DNA from: a virus
Direction: 5' to 3' (one strand)
IMG/VR virus record: IMGVR_UViG_3300017782_000091
Span: 1 to 33,996 of that record
DNA length: 33,996 nucleotides
Shown: one piece after another, positions 24,177 to 32,933 of the stretch
Layout: each line of letters opens with the position of its first letter
Numbering within the stretch: position 1 is the first letter of the stretch
Notes under the pieces: model-generated
The model's input: only the letters and a program-made list of their open reading frames with translations
Databases searched by the model: none
What the model was told of the DNA's origin: nothing
Made by a program: the position numbers and the translations under genes

Positions 24177-27100
24177 ATGGCACTAGGAATAAAAACAGAC
24201 TTAATAAATAACCCAGACCCAAACAAAGATAAGTTAAATGCTGGTGACATAGCTAAAGATTTAGCTCTTGCACCTGTTCGTGGAGCAGAAGGAGCTGCTA
24301 AAAGTGTATACAACTTAGCTGACTGGGCATTGGGAGATGCGTTACCAGATTATAATAATCGTTTCTTAGGACAGTCTCAAACGATTGGTGGGTCATTAGT
24401 AGAGGGTGTTACACAATTCTTATTACCATTTGGAGCATTAGCTAAAGGAGCTACAGCTGTCAGTAAATTAGGGGCTGCTAGTAAATTAGGTAGAGCTGCT
24501 AAACCATTTACGACTGTAAACAAGAAAGGTAAAACTAAACTAAACTGGAAAGGTGTTCTAGCTGCTGAATCAGCCTCTGACTTCGTAGCCTTTGAAGCTC
24601 ACGAACAACGCTTATCTAATTTAATACAAACGCACCCTAACCTTAAAAACCCAATCTCAGAGTTCTTAGCTGCAAAAGATACAGACGGAGAACTAGAGGG
24701 TAGATTTAAAAATACTTTAGAAGGATTAGGTTTAACAGGTGTAGCTGGTTCATTGATACAAGCGGTTAAACTTGTAAAGTTAAACAGACAAGACCGAGCT
24801 GGTACATTAGGTGATGGTCAAAAACCTAAAGCTACCAAACAACAAGTAGATCAAAGTGCATATCGTTCTGTCTTTGGAGAGAATGCTACTTATGATGTAT
24901 ACAGTCCATCACTACGAGCTGTAGATAAAGTCCAAAGAAAATCTATACCACCTAAGAATATTATCCAAGAGTTATCTAGAACTGGTGAGCGTGGTGTCGC
25001 AGAAGAACTTAAATGGATGGGACTAGATAATCCAGAGTTTCTACCTTTAAACGCTAAAGGACAGGTAGATGTACCACTATTGAAAGAGTACATTGAAGAT
25101 GCTCAACTACAAACTGTTATTGTAGAGCAAAGACCAGATAGGGTATATAGACAGTATAAACAAAAAGGCGGCACAAACTACCGTGAGTTTACAGTAGAAA
25201 CTACAAGTCATGCAAATCGTGTTGAAAAGGAAAAACTAGGATATCTAACATCTTATAACCCACACTACGATCAAGTAGCTAGAAGAGAAGGTAGAGAAAA
25301 TTTAATACATTTTAGAACAACAGAGCGTACTTTGGACGATGGTAAACAGATTTTACAAATAGAAGAACTACAATCTGATTTTATTCAAACAGTTAAAAAA
25401 GAAAGACGGACTGGTGAGCTACAGAAACAAGCTCCAGATCAATACAAAGCTCCGTTAGAAGAGAGTTACATAGCTTCAGCTATGCGTCAGATTGTACAAA
25501 TGGCAGCTAAAGAAGGTTACGATGCGGTATCGTTTCCACGAGGATCAGATGTAGCTGATTTATACAATGAAACTTTAGATAATATTAAAATTAACGCTAT
25601 CAATGAAGATGGTTCTAAATCATTAAGAGTAACTAAAAATGATAAGACTGAAGACTTTGTTGTTAAAGATAAAAAAGAATTAGAATCTTATGTAGGTAAA
25701 TCCGCAGCTGATGAATTAGATACCAAACCAGAAGGTTGGGAAGCTGATAAATATATAGTTGGCTCAAAACCAGCTCCATTTATTCAACAGTATGATGCGA
25801 AAATGCCAGCGGCTTTGAAACGATTAGGTGCATCTTTTGGTACTAAGTCTAGAATAGAGAAACTAAAAACTTTAAATAAAAGTGAACCAGTAGACAAGCA
25901 AACTGTATTAGATCCTTTCACTGAAAGACTAATAACTTCTGGACGAGAAGAACAATACTTCGCTTACGATTTAGATTCTATAGCATTCCATGACACCGTA
26001 AAACCATATCAAGTTGTTATGAAAGCTGGTAATATACGGATGGATATGGAAGAGTTACTAGATACTTTACGCAGAGACCAAGGTGATGTAGATGGTGTAA
26101 GATACGGAGAAGATCCAACTACTGACCAACAAATTGATGAAGTTATTTCTAAGTATCTTTTATCTCCTAAGTTTGATAAAGACTATCAATTTATTCGTGG
26201 AGAGTTTGATGAAGGTAACAAAATATTTCAAGAAGCTCACATCATTGATATCAACAAAGATATGGCAGAGTCCGTGTCTAAAGGTGTATCTCTTTGGGGA
26301 CAGAAGAGTTTGAATAATAGTTTCGGTGGACAGATCAATGATCCATTACTAAAAGACCGTCTAGGGTTTGCAGAAGCTGACAGCTTACCAATCGTTCAAG
26401 CAATGGCTAGAGAACGCAAAGCAGAGGCAGGTAATCTATTAGATCCGTTAAATGATAAATCAATTGATAACAAATACGCAGCTGGAAGATTAGCAGAAAA
26501 TGGATCAACACCAGAAGTTCGTAGAGCGTTCAAAGCTTTACTTAAATTGCATGAAGGTGATGAAGCATGGGAAAAGACAGATATACAAGTCTTCCTAAGT
26601 AATCAACAAGCTGGTGACTTCAATCCATTGAACCCTCAAACTGGTAGAGGTTCTATTCAGCTATACACAGCTAAGACTGGCGTATTCAACAATACAGTAG
26701 ATCCTAACCAAGTGTTCTCTGAAGCCACACTCTTTCATGAAATGGTACACGCAGGTATCACAACTAAGATTCCTGTAGAAATATCAGCAGTCAATCAATC
26801 ACTAAAAGGTGAAGATTATCTAAGTACAGTAGCTGCTGTCGCTGATGACACTGCTCAAGCTGAGCCTCTCAGAAAAATACTACGCTCATACTTGAAAGCT
26901 GTAGACAATGCTCCAGAACAATTTAAAAGTATTAGAGATAGTTTAAATGATGTAGACGGTTACTTAAAAGCTGGAAACGAAACTACAGTAAATGAATGGT
27001 ACGGTCTATCTAATGTAGACGAGTTTGTTGCTGAGTCTCTATCTAACCCAGTCTTTCAAAACTATCTAAAAGGTATTCAAGGAGAAGGTGGTAACAACAC

Positions 27101-30100
27101 TTTATTTGATGAGATACTAGAGTTTATCTCTGACCTACTTGGATTAGAAGGTAAAGGAACAGTATTAGAAGATGTAGTAACTGCGTACTCTGATTTAGCA
27201 ACGAAACATAAGAAGCGTTTCCGTGCTATAGATTATACACCAGAAGGTGTGTCTCGTATGTTCCCTACTAGAAGTTCGTTTGCTTTTAGACAGATTAGAG
27301 AAAAGAAGAAAGTAGATAACATAAAAGGTAGATTAGGTGAAATAGAAATAGACTTTACAAATCCAGATGTTGGTAAAGGCGGTACACAAGCTGTTCAAGG
27401 TGTTGGATCTGCTTTACGACAAGTAGAAACAGCTAATGACTTATCAGAAGTTATTGGAGAAACCGAACGATTAGTAGAACAAAACTTACAAGCAAGTCCT
27501 AAACTATCACCAGCAAACTTAGAAGCTGGAGGTATTGCAGCAGCTGTGAGAAGATTCTCTGAACTTACTGGACAGGATAAAGACTTTATTTTATCTGAAG
27601 TAGAACAAGCTGGTAAAGATGCGAATGAACTTCGTAGAATCGCAGCTCGTATGTACACAGTAGAATCATTAGCAATGGGACAGGCTGATGAAGTATTTAA
27701 ACTTGCTACAAGTATTCGTGAAAAGGGTACAGCTGTAACAGATGTAGATAAAGCTCAAATGGCTGGTGAGTTAAAGAAACTAGTTAGTATTGCAGCAGCT
27801 GGTTCTAATCTTCGTAGAGGATTTGGACAAGGTCTTCAGTCTACACAATTCAAACGCAGTAAGCTAACCCTTAATGAATTAGAACTACGAGAGAAAGAAA
27901 TTGTTTCTGAGTTCATGGCTAATAACATTGGTGAGAAGAATTTTGATTTATTTATCAATAGACTGTTAGTCGCTGGTGGTAAGGAAAACCCTGTAGAGAA
28001 GATGCTTGGGCTTGTCCGTTACGGTAAATCTGCCGATCCGAATGGATACATAGAAAAAGCTCAGAACTGGTTTGTTAACTCTCTCTTATCTGGTCCTCGT
28101 ACTATGATGAAGAATGGTATTGGTAATGCTGTTACTCAAGCTTTATTACAAGTTGAGCTAGGTGTTGGCGGTGCAATACGAGGAAACGAACATATCGTAC
28201 GCCACGCTATGAAAGAGTTCTTTACACTTGAATCTATGAGAGAAGGTATGGACTTCTTCTTACGAGCTTACAAGTTAGATGAACAGTTGTTAGATGTAGG
28301 GCGTTCTCCACTAGAGAATACTATGAAGACTGAGCGTCCTCAATACTTTACAAACGCTTCTCCAGAACAAACAATGAAGACAGCGTTCAATTGGTTTGGT
28401 GATAATGTGGTCAACATTCCTACCAAACTCTTGATGTCTATGGACGAAGTGTTCAAACAATCTTTATTCCGTCAGAATACAAAACTAGAGTTAACACTGA
28501 AAGCTATCAAGTTAGGTATTAAGAATCCAGATGAGATCTCTGAATATGTAGCGGATGGTCTTGATCAAATATTAGTCAATGGAGAAAGAGCTTTCTCTAA
28601 TACTGGTATCATTAAGTTCGCTCAAGAAACTGTAGCAAAAGAAGAAGCTGCTTTATTAGAAGCTGGCGGTAAAGCTTTACTTCCTAGTGAGCGAGGACAG
28701 AAACTAGAAGCTATAATCAAAGCTGAAACAGAAAGTAGAGGTAAAGCTCTAGGCTCTATAGAAGAAGGTGGACTAGGATTTGAAAGTCTAGGAGAACTAG
28801 AAGCTATGGCTGAAAGAGGACTAGAACAAGCTCGTTATGGTACATTCACTAATGACGCTGGTAAAGCAGCTGAGTTAGCAGGTGCTATTGTTAAGACTGT
28901 TCCATTATTGAAACTTATCTTCCCATTCGTTCGTACTCCAATCAATCTATTGAAGTTCTCGTTTGATCGTGCTTCCTTTGGTAGTATGGAGATTGGTAGA
29001 CAAGTTCTTGGTAATATGCCAGAGATGCCAATGCTTCGTAGTATTCAGCAAGATTTCAAGAGACAGTTGTCTAGCAGAAACGAAATTGAGAAAGCTAGAG
29101 CTGTTGGTAAACTAGCAACTTCTGCTATGATTAATGCGACTCTTCTCTATATGATAGCTTCTAACAGAGAATACATAACTTCTGGTGGTCCAAAGAATTA
29201 CAATCAAACTAAGACTTTAGAACAAACAGGATGGCAAAGATATGCTTTCAGATTTGGAGATAAGTACGCTAGTTACAGTGGTTTAGATCCTATTGGTACT
29301 CAGATTGGTCTACTAGCTGATATGGTAGAACAAATGGATGAGTACGGTGATGGTATCAATCAAACTGCTATGGAAAGTATGTTCGCTGCGGTGACTATAT
29401 CAATGACTCGTAACATTACTGATAAGTCTTATCTTGCTGGTCTACAACTACTTTCAGACGCTGTATCTGATCCAGACTCTAAGATGGAGAAACTTGTAAA
29501 TAATATTGCAGGTGGATTCGTACCTAACTTCTTGTACCAAGGACAATCTGTTGTTGGTGATACAACACTTAGAGAAGTACGAAATCTTGGGGATGCGTTC
29601 TTGAAGAAGCTACCAAATGGTAACGACAAGCTTGATCCAAAGCGTAATTTATTAGGTGAGCCTATTATCGCTGAACAGATTCCTTTCGTAGGTCCGTTCA
29701 ATCCTTCTAGAATATCTACTCGTAAGGGTGATTCAGTCTTTGAAGAATTAGCACAACTAGATCATGGCTTCACTATGCCTCGTACAAAACTAGCTAAACT
29801 GATAGATCTGTTAGACTATAGCAATGATAAAGGTCAAACAGCATACGATCGTCAGTTAGAGCTTCTTGGTAACATAAAGATTAAAGGTAAGTCCTTACGC
29901 CAAGAATTAGAACGAGTGATCAAGAATCAGCGTTATCAAAAACTTTCTACTTTCTCTGAAGGCGGTGTCAAGAGTCCTAGAGTAGCGGTAATCAATAGAG
30001 TATTATCTCGCTACCGTACTGCGGCTTTTGGTCAAATGCTAGAGGAGTTTCCAGAATTACAACAGAAGTATCTACAAATTCGTAAAGCGAAGGTTGTCGG

Positions 30101-30152
30101 TAAAGCAGGTGCTTCTGAAGATGTCTTAACTAACTTACTTAACCTTCAATAA
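24177..30152 (+). CDS. internal virion protein D (T7 gp16-like), long form with LPD-like and metallopeptidase-like motifs
   Basis: A 1991-residue protein, much longer than T7 gp16 (1318). The N terminus holds hydrophobic helices (LVEGVTQFLLPFGALAKGAT). Around residues 395-460, QIEELQSDFIQTVKKERR, then AKEGYDAVSFPRG, resembles the large polyvalent protein domains of phages and mobile elements. At 854-858 is HEMVH within LFHEMVHAGI, the zinc-metallopeptidase HExxH signature. The C-terminal 650 residues include SGPRTMMKNGIGNAVTQ and KTVPLLKLIFPFVRTP, which I recall from marine podovirus internal proteins. No lytic transglycosylase motif like that of T7 gp16 is visible. It should be ejected to help DNA enter the cell; the peptidase-like site may replace the murein-cutting activity or process proteins. 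Confidence 0.88.
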   Translation: MALGIKTDLINNPDPNKDKLNAGDIAKDLALAPVRGAEGAAKSVYNLADWALGDALPDYNNRFLGQSQTIGGSLVEGVTQFLLPFGALAKGATAVSKLGAASKLGRAAKPFTTVNKKGKTKLNWKGVLAAESASDFVAFEAHEQRLSNLIQTHPNLKNPISEFLAAKDTDGELEGRFKNTLEGLGLTGVAGSLIQAVKLVKLNRQDRAGTLGDGQKPKATKQQVDQSAYRSVFGENATYDVYSPSLRAVDKVQRKSIPPKNIIQELSRTGERGVAEELKWMGLDNPEFLPLNAKGQVDVPLLKEYIEDAQLQTVIVEQRPDRVYRQYKQKGGTNYREFTVETTSHANRVEKEKLGYLTSYNPHYDQVARREGRENLIHFRTTERTLDDGKQILQIEELQSDFIQTVKKERRTGELQKQAPDQYKAPLEESYIASAMRQIVQMAAKEGYDAVSFPRGSDVADLYNETLDNIKINAINEDGSKSLRVTKNDKTEDFVVKDKKELESYVGKSAADELDTKPEGWEADKYIVGSKPAPFIQQYDAKMPAALKRLGASFGTKSRIEKLKTLNKSEPVDKQTVLDPFTERLITSGREEQYFAYDLDSIAFHDTVKPYQVVMKAGNIRMDMEELLDTLRRDQGDVDGVRYGEDPTTDQQIDEVISKYLLSPKFDKDYQFIRGEFDEGNKIFQEAHIIDINKDMAESVSKGVSLWGQKSLNNSFGGQINDPLLKDRLGFAEADSLPIVQAMARERKAEAGNLLDPLNDKSIDNKYAAGRLAENGSTPEVRRAFKALLKLHEGDEAWEKTDIQVFLSNQQAGDFNPLNPQTGRGSIQLYTAKTGVFNNTVDPNQVFSEATLFHEMVHAGITTKIPVEISAVNQSLKGEDYLSTVAAVADDTAQAEPLRKILRSYLKAVDNAPEQFKSIRDSLNDVDGYLKAGNETTVNEWYGLSNVDEFVAESLSNPVFQNYLKGIQGEGGNNTLFDEILEFISDLLGLEGKGTVLEDVVTAYSDLATKHKKRFRAIDYTPEGVSRMFPTRSSFAFRQIREKKKVDNIKGRLGEIEIDFTNPDVGKGGTQAVQGVGSALRQVETANDLSEVIGETERLVEQNLQASPKLSPANLEAGGIAAAVRRFSELTGQDKDFILSEVEQAGKDANELRRIAARMYTVESLAMGQADEVFKLATSIREKGTAVTDVDKAQMAGELKKLVSIAAAGSNLRRGFGQGLQSTQFKRSKLTLNELELREKEIVSEFMANNIGEKNFDLFINRLLVAGGKENPVEKMLGLVRYGKSADPNGYIEKAQNWFVNSLLSGPRTMMKNGIGNAVTQALLQVELGVGGAIRGNEHIVRHAMKEFFTLESMREGMDFFLRAYKLDEQLLDVGRSPLENTMKTERPQYFTNASPEQTMKTAFNWFGDNVVNIPTKLLMSMDEVFKQSLFRQNTKLELTLKAIKLGIKNPDEISEYVADGLDQILVNGERAFSNTGIIKFAQETVAKEEAALLEAGGKALLPSERGQKLEAIIKAETESRGKALGSIEEGGLGFESLGELEAMAERGLEQARYGTFTNDAGKAAELAGAIVKTVPLLKLIFPFVRTPINLLKFSFDRASFGSMEIGRQVLGNMPEMPMLRSIQQDFKRQLSSRNEIEKARAVGKLATSAMINATLLYMIASNREYITSGGPKNYNQTKTLEQTGWQRYAFRFGDKYASYSGLDPIGTQIGLLADMVEQMDEYGDGINQTAMESMFAAVTISMTRNITDKSYLAGLQLLSDAVSDPDSKMEKLVNNIAGGFVPNFLYQGQSVVGDTTLREVRNLGDAFLKKLPNGNDKLDPKRNLLGEPIIAEQIPFVGPFNPSRISTRKGDSVFEELAQLDHGFTMPRTKLAKLIDLLDYSNDKGQTAYDRQLELLGNIKIKGKSLRQELERVIKNQRYQKLSTFSEGGVKSPRVAVINRVLSRYRTAAFGQMLEEFPELQQKYLQIRKAKVVGKAGASEDVLTNLLNLQ

Positions 30153-30153
30153 C

Positions 30154-30321
30154 ATGAATAGTCCACACATGACTCCTGCTATCGCAATGACTGGTCTCCT
30201 TGGTACACTTACATTAGACGGTATAAATACATCAGTAGCGATCCTTGTGGGCTTGACTACTCTGTTTTACCTTGGTATCAAGATATATAAAGAACTAAAA
30301 GATGGCAAACTCAACAAATAA
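30154..30321 (+). CDS. holin-like single-span membrane protein (T7 gp17.5 position)
   Basis: A 55-residue protein starting MNSPHMTPAIAMTGL. It has a polar or weakly hydrophobic N terminus, one membrane segment at about residues 26-45 (TSVAILVGLTTLFYLGIKIY) and a short Lys-rich tail. T7 gp17.5, the class II holin of 67 aa, lies at the same place just before the small terminase. Size, topology and position agree, so it is the best holin candidate in the window. It overlaps the small terminase by 20 bases and starts one base after the gp16 stop. Confidence 0.72.
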   Translation: MNSPHMTPAIAMTGLLGTLTLDGINTSVAILVGLTTLFYLGIKIYKELKDGKLNK

Positions 30322-30538
30322 AGCACTGCTAGAAGAACTAGCTTCGCTTACTATCCAAGAGTTGATAGCAACTATCAAATCTGGAGAAGCGTCCCCAGCT
30401 GTACTAAATGTTGCTAGGCAAATGCTTAAAGACAACCAAGTTACCACAGCGGTCAACGAAGAAACACCGTTGAAGGAGTTAGTACACTTATTACCTTTTG
30501 ATGAAGACGGAGATACCAGAAAAGCTCAAGGACTTTAG
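30302..30538 (+). CDS. small terminase subunit (T7 gp18-like, DNA maturase A)
   Basis: A 78-residue protein (T7 gp18 is 89). SLTIQELIATIKSGEASPAVLNVARQ followed by MLKDNQVT is characteristic of small terminase subunits of T7-like phages, and the acidic end with LLPFDEDGD is also common. It recognises concatemeric phage DNA and regulates the large subunit. It overlaps the holin-like gene by 20 bases and the large terminase by 38 bases from the preferred ATG. Confidence 0.9.
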   Translation: MANSTNKALLEELASLTIQELIATIKSGEASPAVLNVARQMLKDNQVTTAVNEETPLKELVHLLPFDEDGDTRKAQGL

Positions 30539-32174
30539 AAACTTCCTGTACCTTATCTGGCACTCCCTTGAGCAGATAAAAAGAGATCCTACACCAATCC
30601 AGTATGATATTGCAGACTTTATGCAACATGGTCCAAAGAGGACTGTTATTCAAGGATTTCGTGGTGTGGGTAAGTCTTGGATCTGTTCTGCCTTTGTTGT
30701 TCACCAACTACTTCTAGACTCTTCTAAGAACATTCTAGTTGTTTCTGCATCCAAAACTCGTGCTGATGATTTCTCCACTTTTACTCTTAGACTACTTCAT
30801 GAAATCCCTATTCTCAAGCATCTTAAACCACAAGCTGATCAAAGGTTTTCAAAAGTCAGTTTTGATGTTGGACCTGCACCTGCGTCTCATGCACCTTCGG
30901 TTAAGTCTTTGGGGGTTACCTCCCAACTTACAGGAAGCCGTGCTGATATCATCATTGCAGACGATATTGAAGTCCCAACAAACTCCGCCACGCAACAAAT
31001 GCGAGACAAACTCGGAGAACAAATAAAAGAATTTGATGCTATTTTAAAGCCCCTAGAAGCCTCTAAGATTCTCTTTCTAGGCACACCGCAGTGTGAGGAC
31101 TCAGTGTACACGAAACTCACTACTAGAGGGTATTCTGCGAAGATATGGACATCTGAGAAGGTTAACCAAAAGAAAGCAGAGCTTACTTACAATAATACAC
31201 TGTCTGATCTTTGTATATCAGACGATGAAGAAGGACAATCCTCAGAGCCTTCTAGATTTACAGACTTTGATTTAAATGAAAGAAAAGTGTCCTATGGTTC
31301 TGTAGGATATGCACTACAGTTCATGCTTAATCCTAGCTTGTCTGATGTGGATAGATTCCCACTCAAACTAGGTAACCTTATAGTACAATCTGTTGACCCA
31401 GATGTAGCTCCAGAGAAACTAGTGTGGGCTAAGACACCAGATTTAGAATGGGATGCACTACCCAATGTAGGACTCCGTGGAGATCGTTACTATAGACCTA
31501 TGAAGGTTATAGGAGATATGATTCCGTACACTGGATCTGTACTCTCTATTGACCCTTCTGGTAGAGGTTCTGATGAGACTGGGTATGCTGTAGTAAAGAT
31601 GCTGAATGGTACTCTATATGTTCCAGAAGCTGGTGGTCTCAAAGGAGGCTACGATGAAGAGACTTTAAATGAACTAGTTAACATAGCTAAACGCAACAAG
31701 GTTAACAAAGTGATTACTGAGTCTAACTTTGGTGACGGTATGTTCAACCAACTAATAACGCCCATATTTAGACGAGAATACCCTGTAGCGTTAGAAGAGG
31801 TACGACACCACACCCAGAAGGAAAAACGCATTATAGATACCTTAGAACCCCTTCTAGCTACCCACAGATTAGTTATAGACCCTACGGTCATAGAGAACGA
31901 CTTTAAAACAGCTCAATCTTACTCTGCTGAAAAACATATTCACTATATGTTATTCCATCAGTTGACGAGGTTGACCAACAGGAGAGGTAGTATCCGTCAC
32001 GATGACCGCCTTGATGCCCTGTCAATCGCTTGTAACTATTGGGTAGACCAAATGGCACAAGATGCTGACAGACAAATCAAGGAGAGGAGACGAGATTTAG
32101 TGGATGAAGGTCTCCATAAATTTCAAGACGAATACTATAAGAACAAAAGACCTAACGCTTTAAAATGGATTTAA
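30501..32174 (+). CDS. large terminase subunit (T7 gp19-like, DNA maturase B)
   Basis: About 557 residues (T7 gp19 is 586). The ATPase domain has Walker A GFRGVGKSW (G52-W60) and Walker B ADIIIADDIE near 148-157, with LVVSASKTRAD and SVKSLGVTSQLTGSRAD very close to T7. The nuclease domain has SIDPSGRGSDETGYA (D351), TESNFGDGMF and HDDRLDAL. It powers packaging and cuts concatemers. The frame extends three bases upstream to a TTG, but ATG 30501 is preferred. Confidence 0.97.
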   Translation: MKTEIPEKLKDFRNFLYLIWHSLEQIKRDPTPIQYDIADFMQHGPKRTVIQGFRGVGKSWICSAFVVHQLLLDSSKNILVVSASKTRADDFSTFTLRLLHEIPILKHLKPQADQRFSKVSFDVGPAPASHAPSVKSLGVTSQLTGSRADIIIADDIEVPTNSATQQMRDKLGEQIKEFDAILKPLEASKILFLGTPQCEDSVYTKLTTRGYSAKIWTSEKVNQKKAELTYNNTLSDLCISDDEEGQSSEPSRFTDFDLNERKVSYGSVGYALQFMLNPSLSDVDRFPLKLGNLIVQSVDPDVAPEKLVWAKTPDLEWDALPNVGLRGDRYYRPMKVIGDMIPYTGSVLSIDPSGRGSDETGYAVVKMLNGTLYVPEAGGLKGGYDEETLNELVNIAKRNKVNKVITESNFGDGMFNQLITPIFRREYPVALEEVRHHTQKEKRIIDTLEPLLATHRLVIDPTVIENDFKTAQSYSAEKHIHYMLFHQLTRLTNRRGSIRHDDRLDALSIACNYWVDQMAQDADRQIKERRRDLVDEGLHKFQDEYYKNKRPNALKWI

Positions 32175-32186
32175 ATAAATTACTCA

Positions 32187-32450
32187 ATGTCATCACCTCT
32201 GTCAAGTCAAAACTCACCAGATCCTTTAGAACGCTTAAAGGCTATTGCAGGAGAACACTTCCAAAACTATGTAATTGTAGTAGACGATCCAAATGTAATA
32301 GAAGGTGTCCGTTTTGCGTACAATAACGAGTTCTCAGCTACTGGTATGATCATTCGTGCTGGTAAATTATTAAAAGATTCTGAGTGTTCTGATGTTGACA
32401 CTGACTGGATTTGGGTAGACGATGAGGATGACGATAACGAAGAAGAATAA
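32187..32450 (+). CDS. small acidic protein after terminase, unknown function
   Basis: An 87-residue protein with a folded-looking core (RLKAIAGEHFQNYVIVVDD, FAYNNEFSATGMIIRAGKLL) and a very acidic end (DTDWIWVDDEDDDNEEE). It lies where T7 has its last small genes (19.2, 19.5) and is followed by an intrinsic terminator at 32484-32520, so it closes the late transcript. I recall similar short proteins with a C-terminal acidic tail after the terminase in marine phages but cannot name a function. Confidence 0.7.
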   Translation: MSSPLSSQNSPDPLERLKAIAGEHFQNYVIVVDDPNVIEGVRFAYNNEFSATGMIIRAGKLLKDSECSDVDTDWIWVDDEDDDNEEE

Positions 32451-32483
32451 TTTGTTAATAATGTAATCTGTGTATGTGAACTC

Positions 32484-32520
32484 AGCACCTCTGTTCTAGT
32501 AATGGGGGTGCTTTGTTTTT
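32484..32520 (+). terminator. Rho-independent terminator at the end of the late region
   Basis: AGCACC (32484-32489) pairs with GGTGCT (32507-32512). The stem can extend inward by one T-G and one C-G pair. The stem is followed by TTGTTTTT (to 32520). It lies 34 bases after the last late gene. Confidence 0.8.
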
Positions 32521-32585
32521 GGTAAAAATTTATGAGAGGGTTATATATACGACAACGAACCGAGATACCCCCCAAGACCCCCTCT

Positions 32586-32679
32586 AAGCTTCGTAGAAGC
32601 TAGTAAAAGCCCCCAAAAAGCTTATAAATAAGCTTCTTTTTAACCTTCTATGAAGGTTATTTAAGCTTCAAAGAAGCTT
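32586..32679. repeat. cluster of AAGCTT-centred inverted repeats
   Basis: AAGCTT occurs five times in 94 bases (32586, 32618, 32630, 32663 and 32674), always as an arm or arm end of a hairpin. A fourth hairpin here (32641-32659, TAACCTTC loop TAT) is a near relative. The hairpins look like diverged copies of one unit of the form AAGCTTC-3 nt-GAAGCTT. Confidence 0.75.
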
Positions 32680-32696
32680 GGACAGCGACTTTTATG

Positions 32697-32722
32697 CATC
32701 TGTTTGTAAACAGATGTTTTTT
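32697..32722 (+). terminator. terminator-like hairpin with T-run
   Basis: A 9-bp perfect stem (CATCTGTTT with AAACAGATG, central GT) at 32697-32716 followed directly by TTTTTT at 32717-32722. It has the shape of an intrinsic terminator but the stem is AT-rich. It may be just one more member of the hairpin array. Confidence 0.45.
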
Positions 32723-32789
32723 GAAATCTTACTAAAGTAAGATCAGCAAATCTTATAGAATGGTACAACCATTATATAAAGTCGGCTCT

Positions 32790-32845
32790 AATTATCGTCA
32801 AGGCTCTCCTGTGCATTATGCCTAGGGAGAGATCGCACGATAATT
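32790..32845 (+). ncRNA. candidate structured RNA element
   Basis: Outer 9-bp arms AATTATCGT (32790-32798) and ACGATAATT (32837-32845) enclose a second 6-bp stem, CTCTCC (32804-32809) with GGAGAG (32826-32831), and a small apical GCA/TGC. AGGC/GCCT offers an alternative inner pairing. It is the only multi-stem element in the region and could be a processed RNA leader or RNase III site. This is inferred from pairing alone. Confidence 0.35.
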
Positions 32846-32876
32846 CAACAACTATCCCTAAAGGGATAAAACGGAT

Positions 32877-32903
32877 TTGACAAAAGGTTTATAATATAAG
32901 GGT
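32877..32903 (+). promoter_or_regulatory. promoter-like sequence before the right-end gene group
   Basis: TTGACA at 32877-32882 is followed by TATAAT at 32890-32895, but the 7-base spacing is too short for a normal sigma70 promoter. The overlapping 9-mer TATAAGGGT (32895-32903) also occurs at 571-579, upstream of the genes leading to RNA polymerase. It may be a phage or host promoter element. It lies 30 bases before the ATG at 32934. Confidence 0.3.
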
Positions 32904-32933
32904 CGGCAATTCAGCCTCAAACCAAAAATCATT

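Larger units (their letters stand above)
32521..32933 (+). other. non-coding hairpin-dense region, likely genome terminus or early leader
   Basis: No convincing gene in about 410 bases. Perfect hairpins follow one another: 32587-32601, 32618-32635, 32641-32659, 32663-32679, 32697-32716, 32726-32743, 32759-32773, a longer structured element at 32790-32845, and 32853-32868. Arms are 6-9 bp and loops 2-3 nt. Three C-runs (32568-32573, 32578-32582, 32610-32614) are unusual in this AT-rich DNA. Its place between the late terminator and a new set of small genes is where a T7-like genome has its terminal repeat and early promoters. Confidence 0.7.

Noticed and set aside
32165-32326. 53-codon frame overlapping the terminase end and the 32187-32450 gene
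   Set aside because: Cys/Arg-rich composition unlike any neighbour, and it lies almost wholly in another frame of a better gene.
32532-32603. 23-codon frame (MRGLYIRQRTE...) covering the C-runs
   Set aside because: Very short, without a ribosome binding site, and ends inside the first hairpin of the array. It could be a peptide but cannot be supported.
32760-32825. 21-codon frame in the non-coding hairpin region
   Set aside because: Its start lies inside a hairpin and its coding stretch coincides with the multi-stem structured element. Too short to separate from chance.
32877-32895. TTGACA and TATAAT read as a standard sigma70 promoter
   Set aside because: The spacing is 7 bases instead of about 17, so the two boxes cannot serve together in the normal way.
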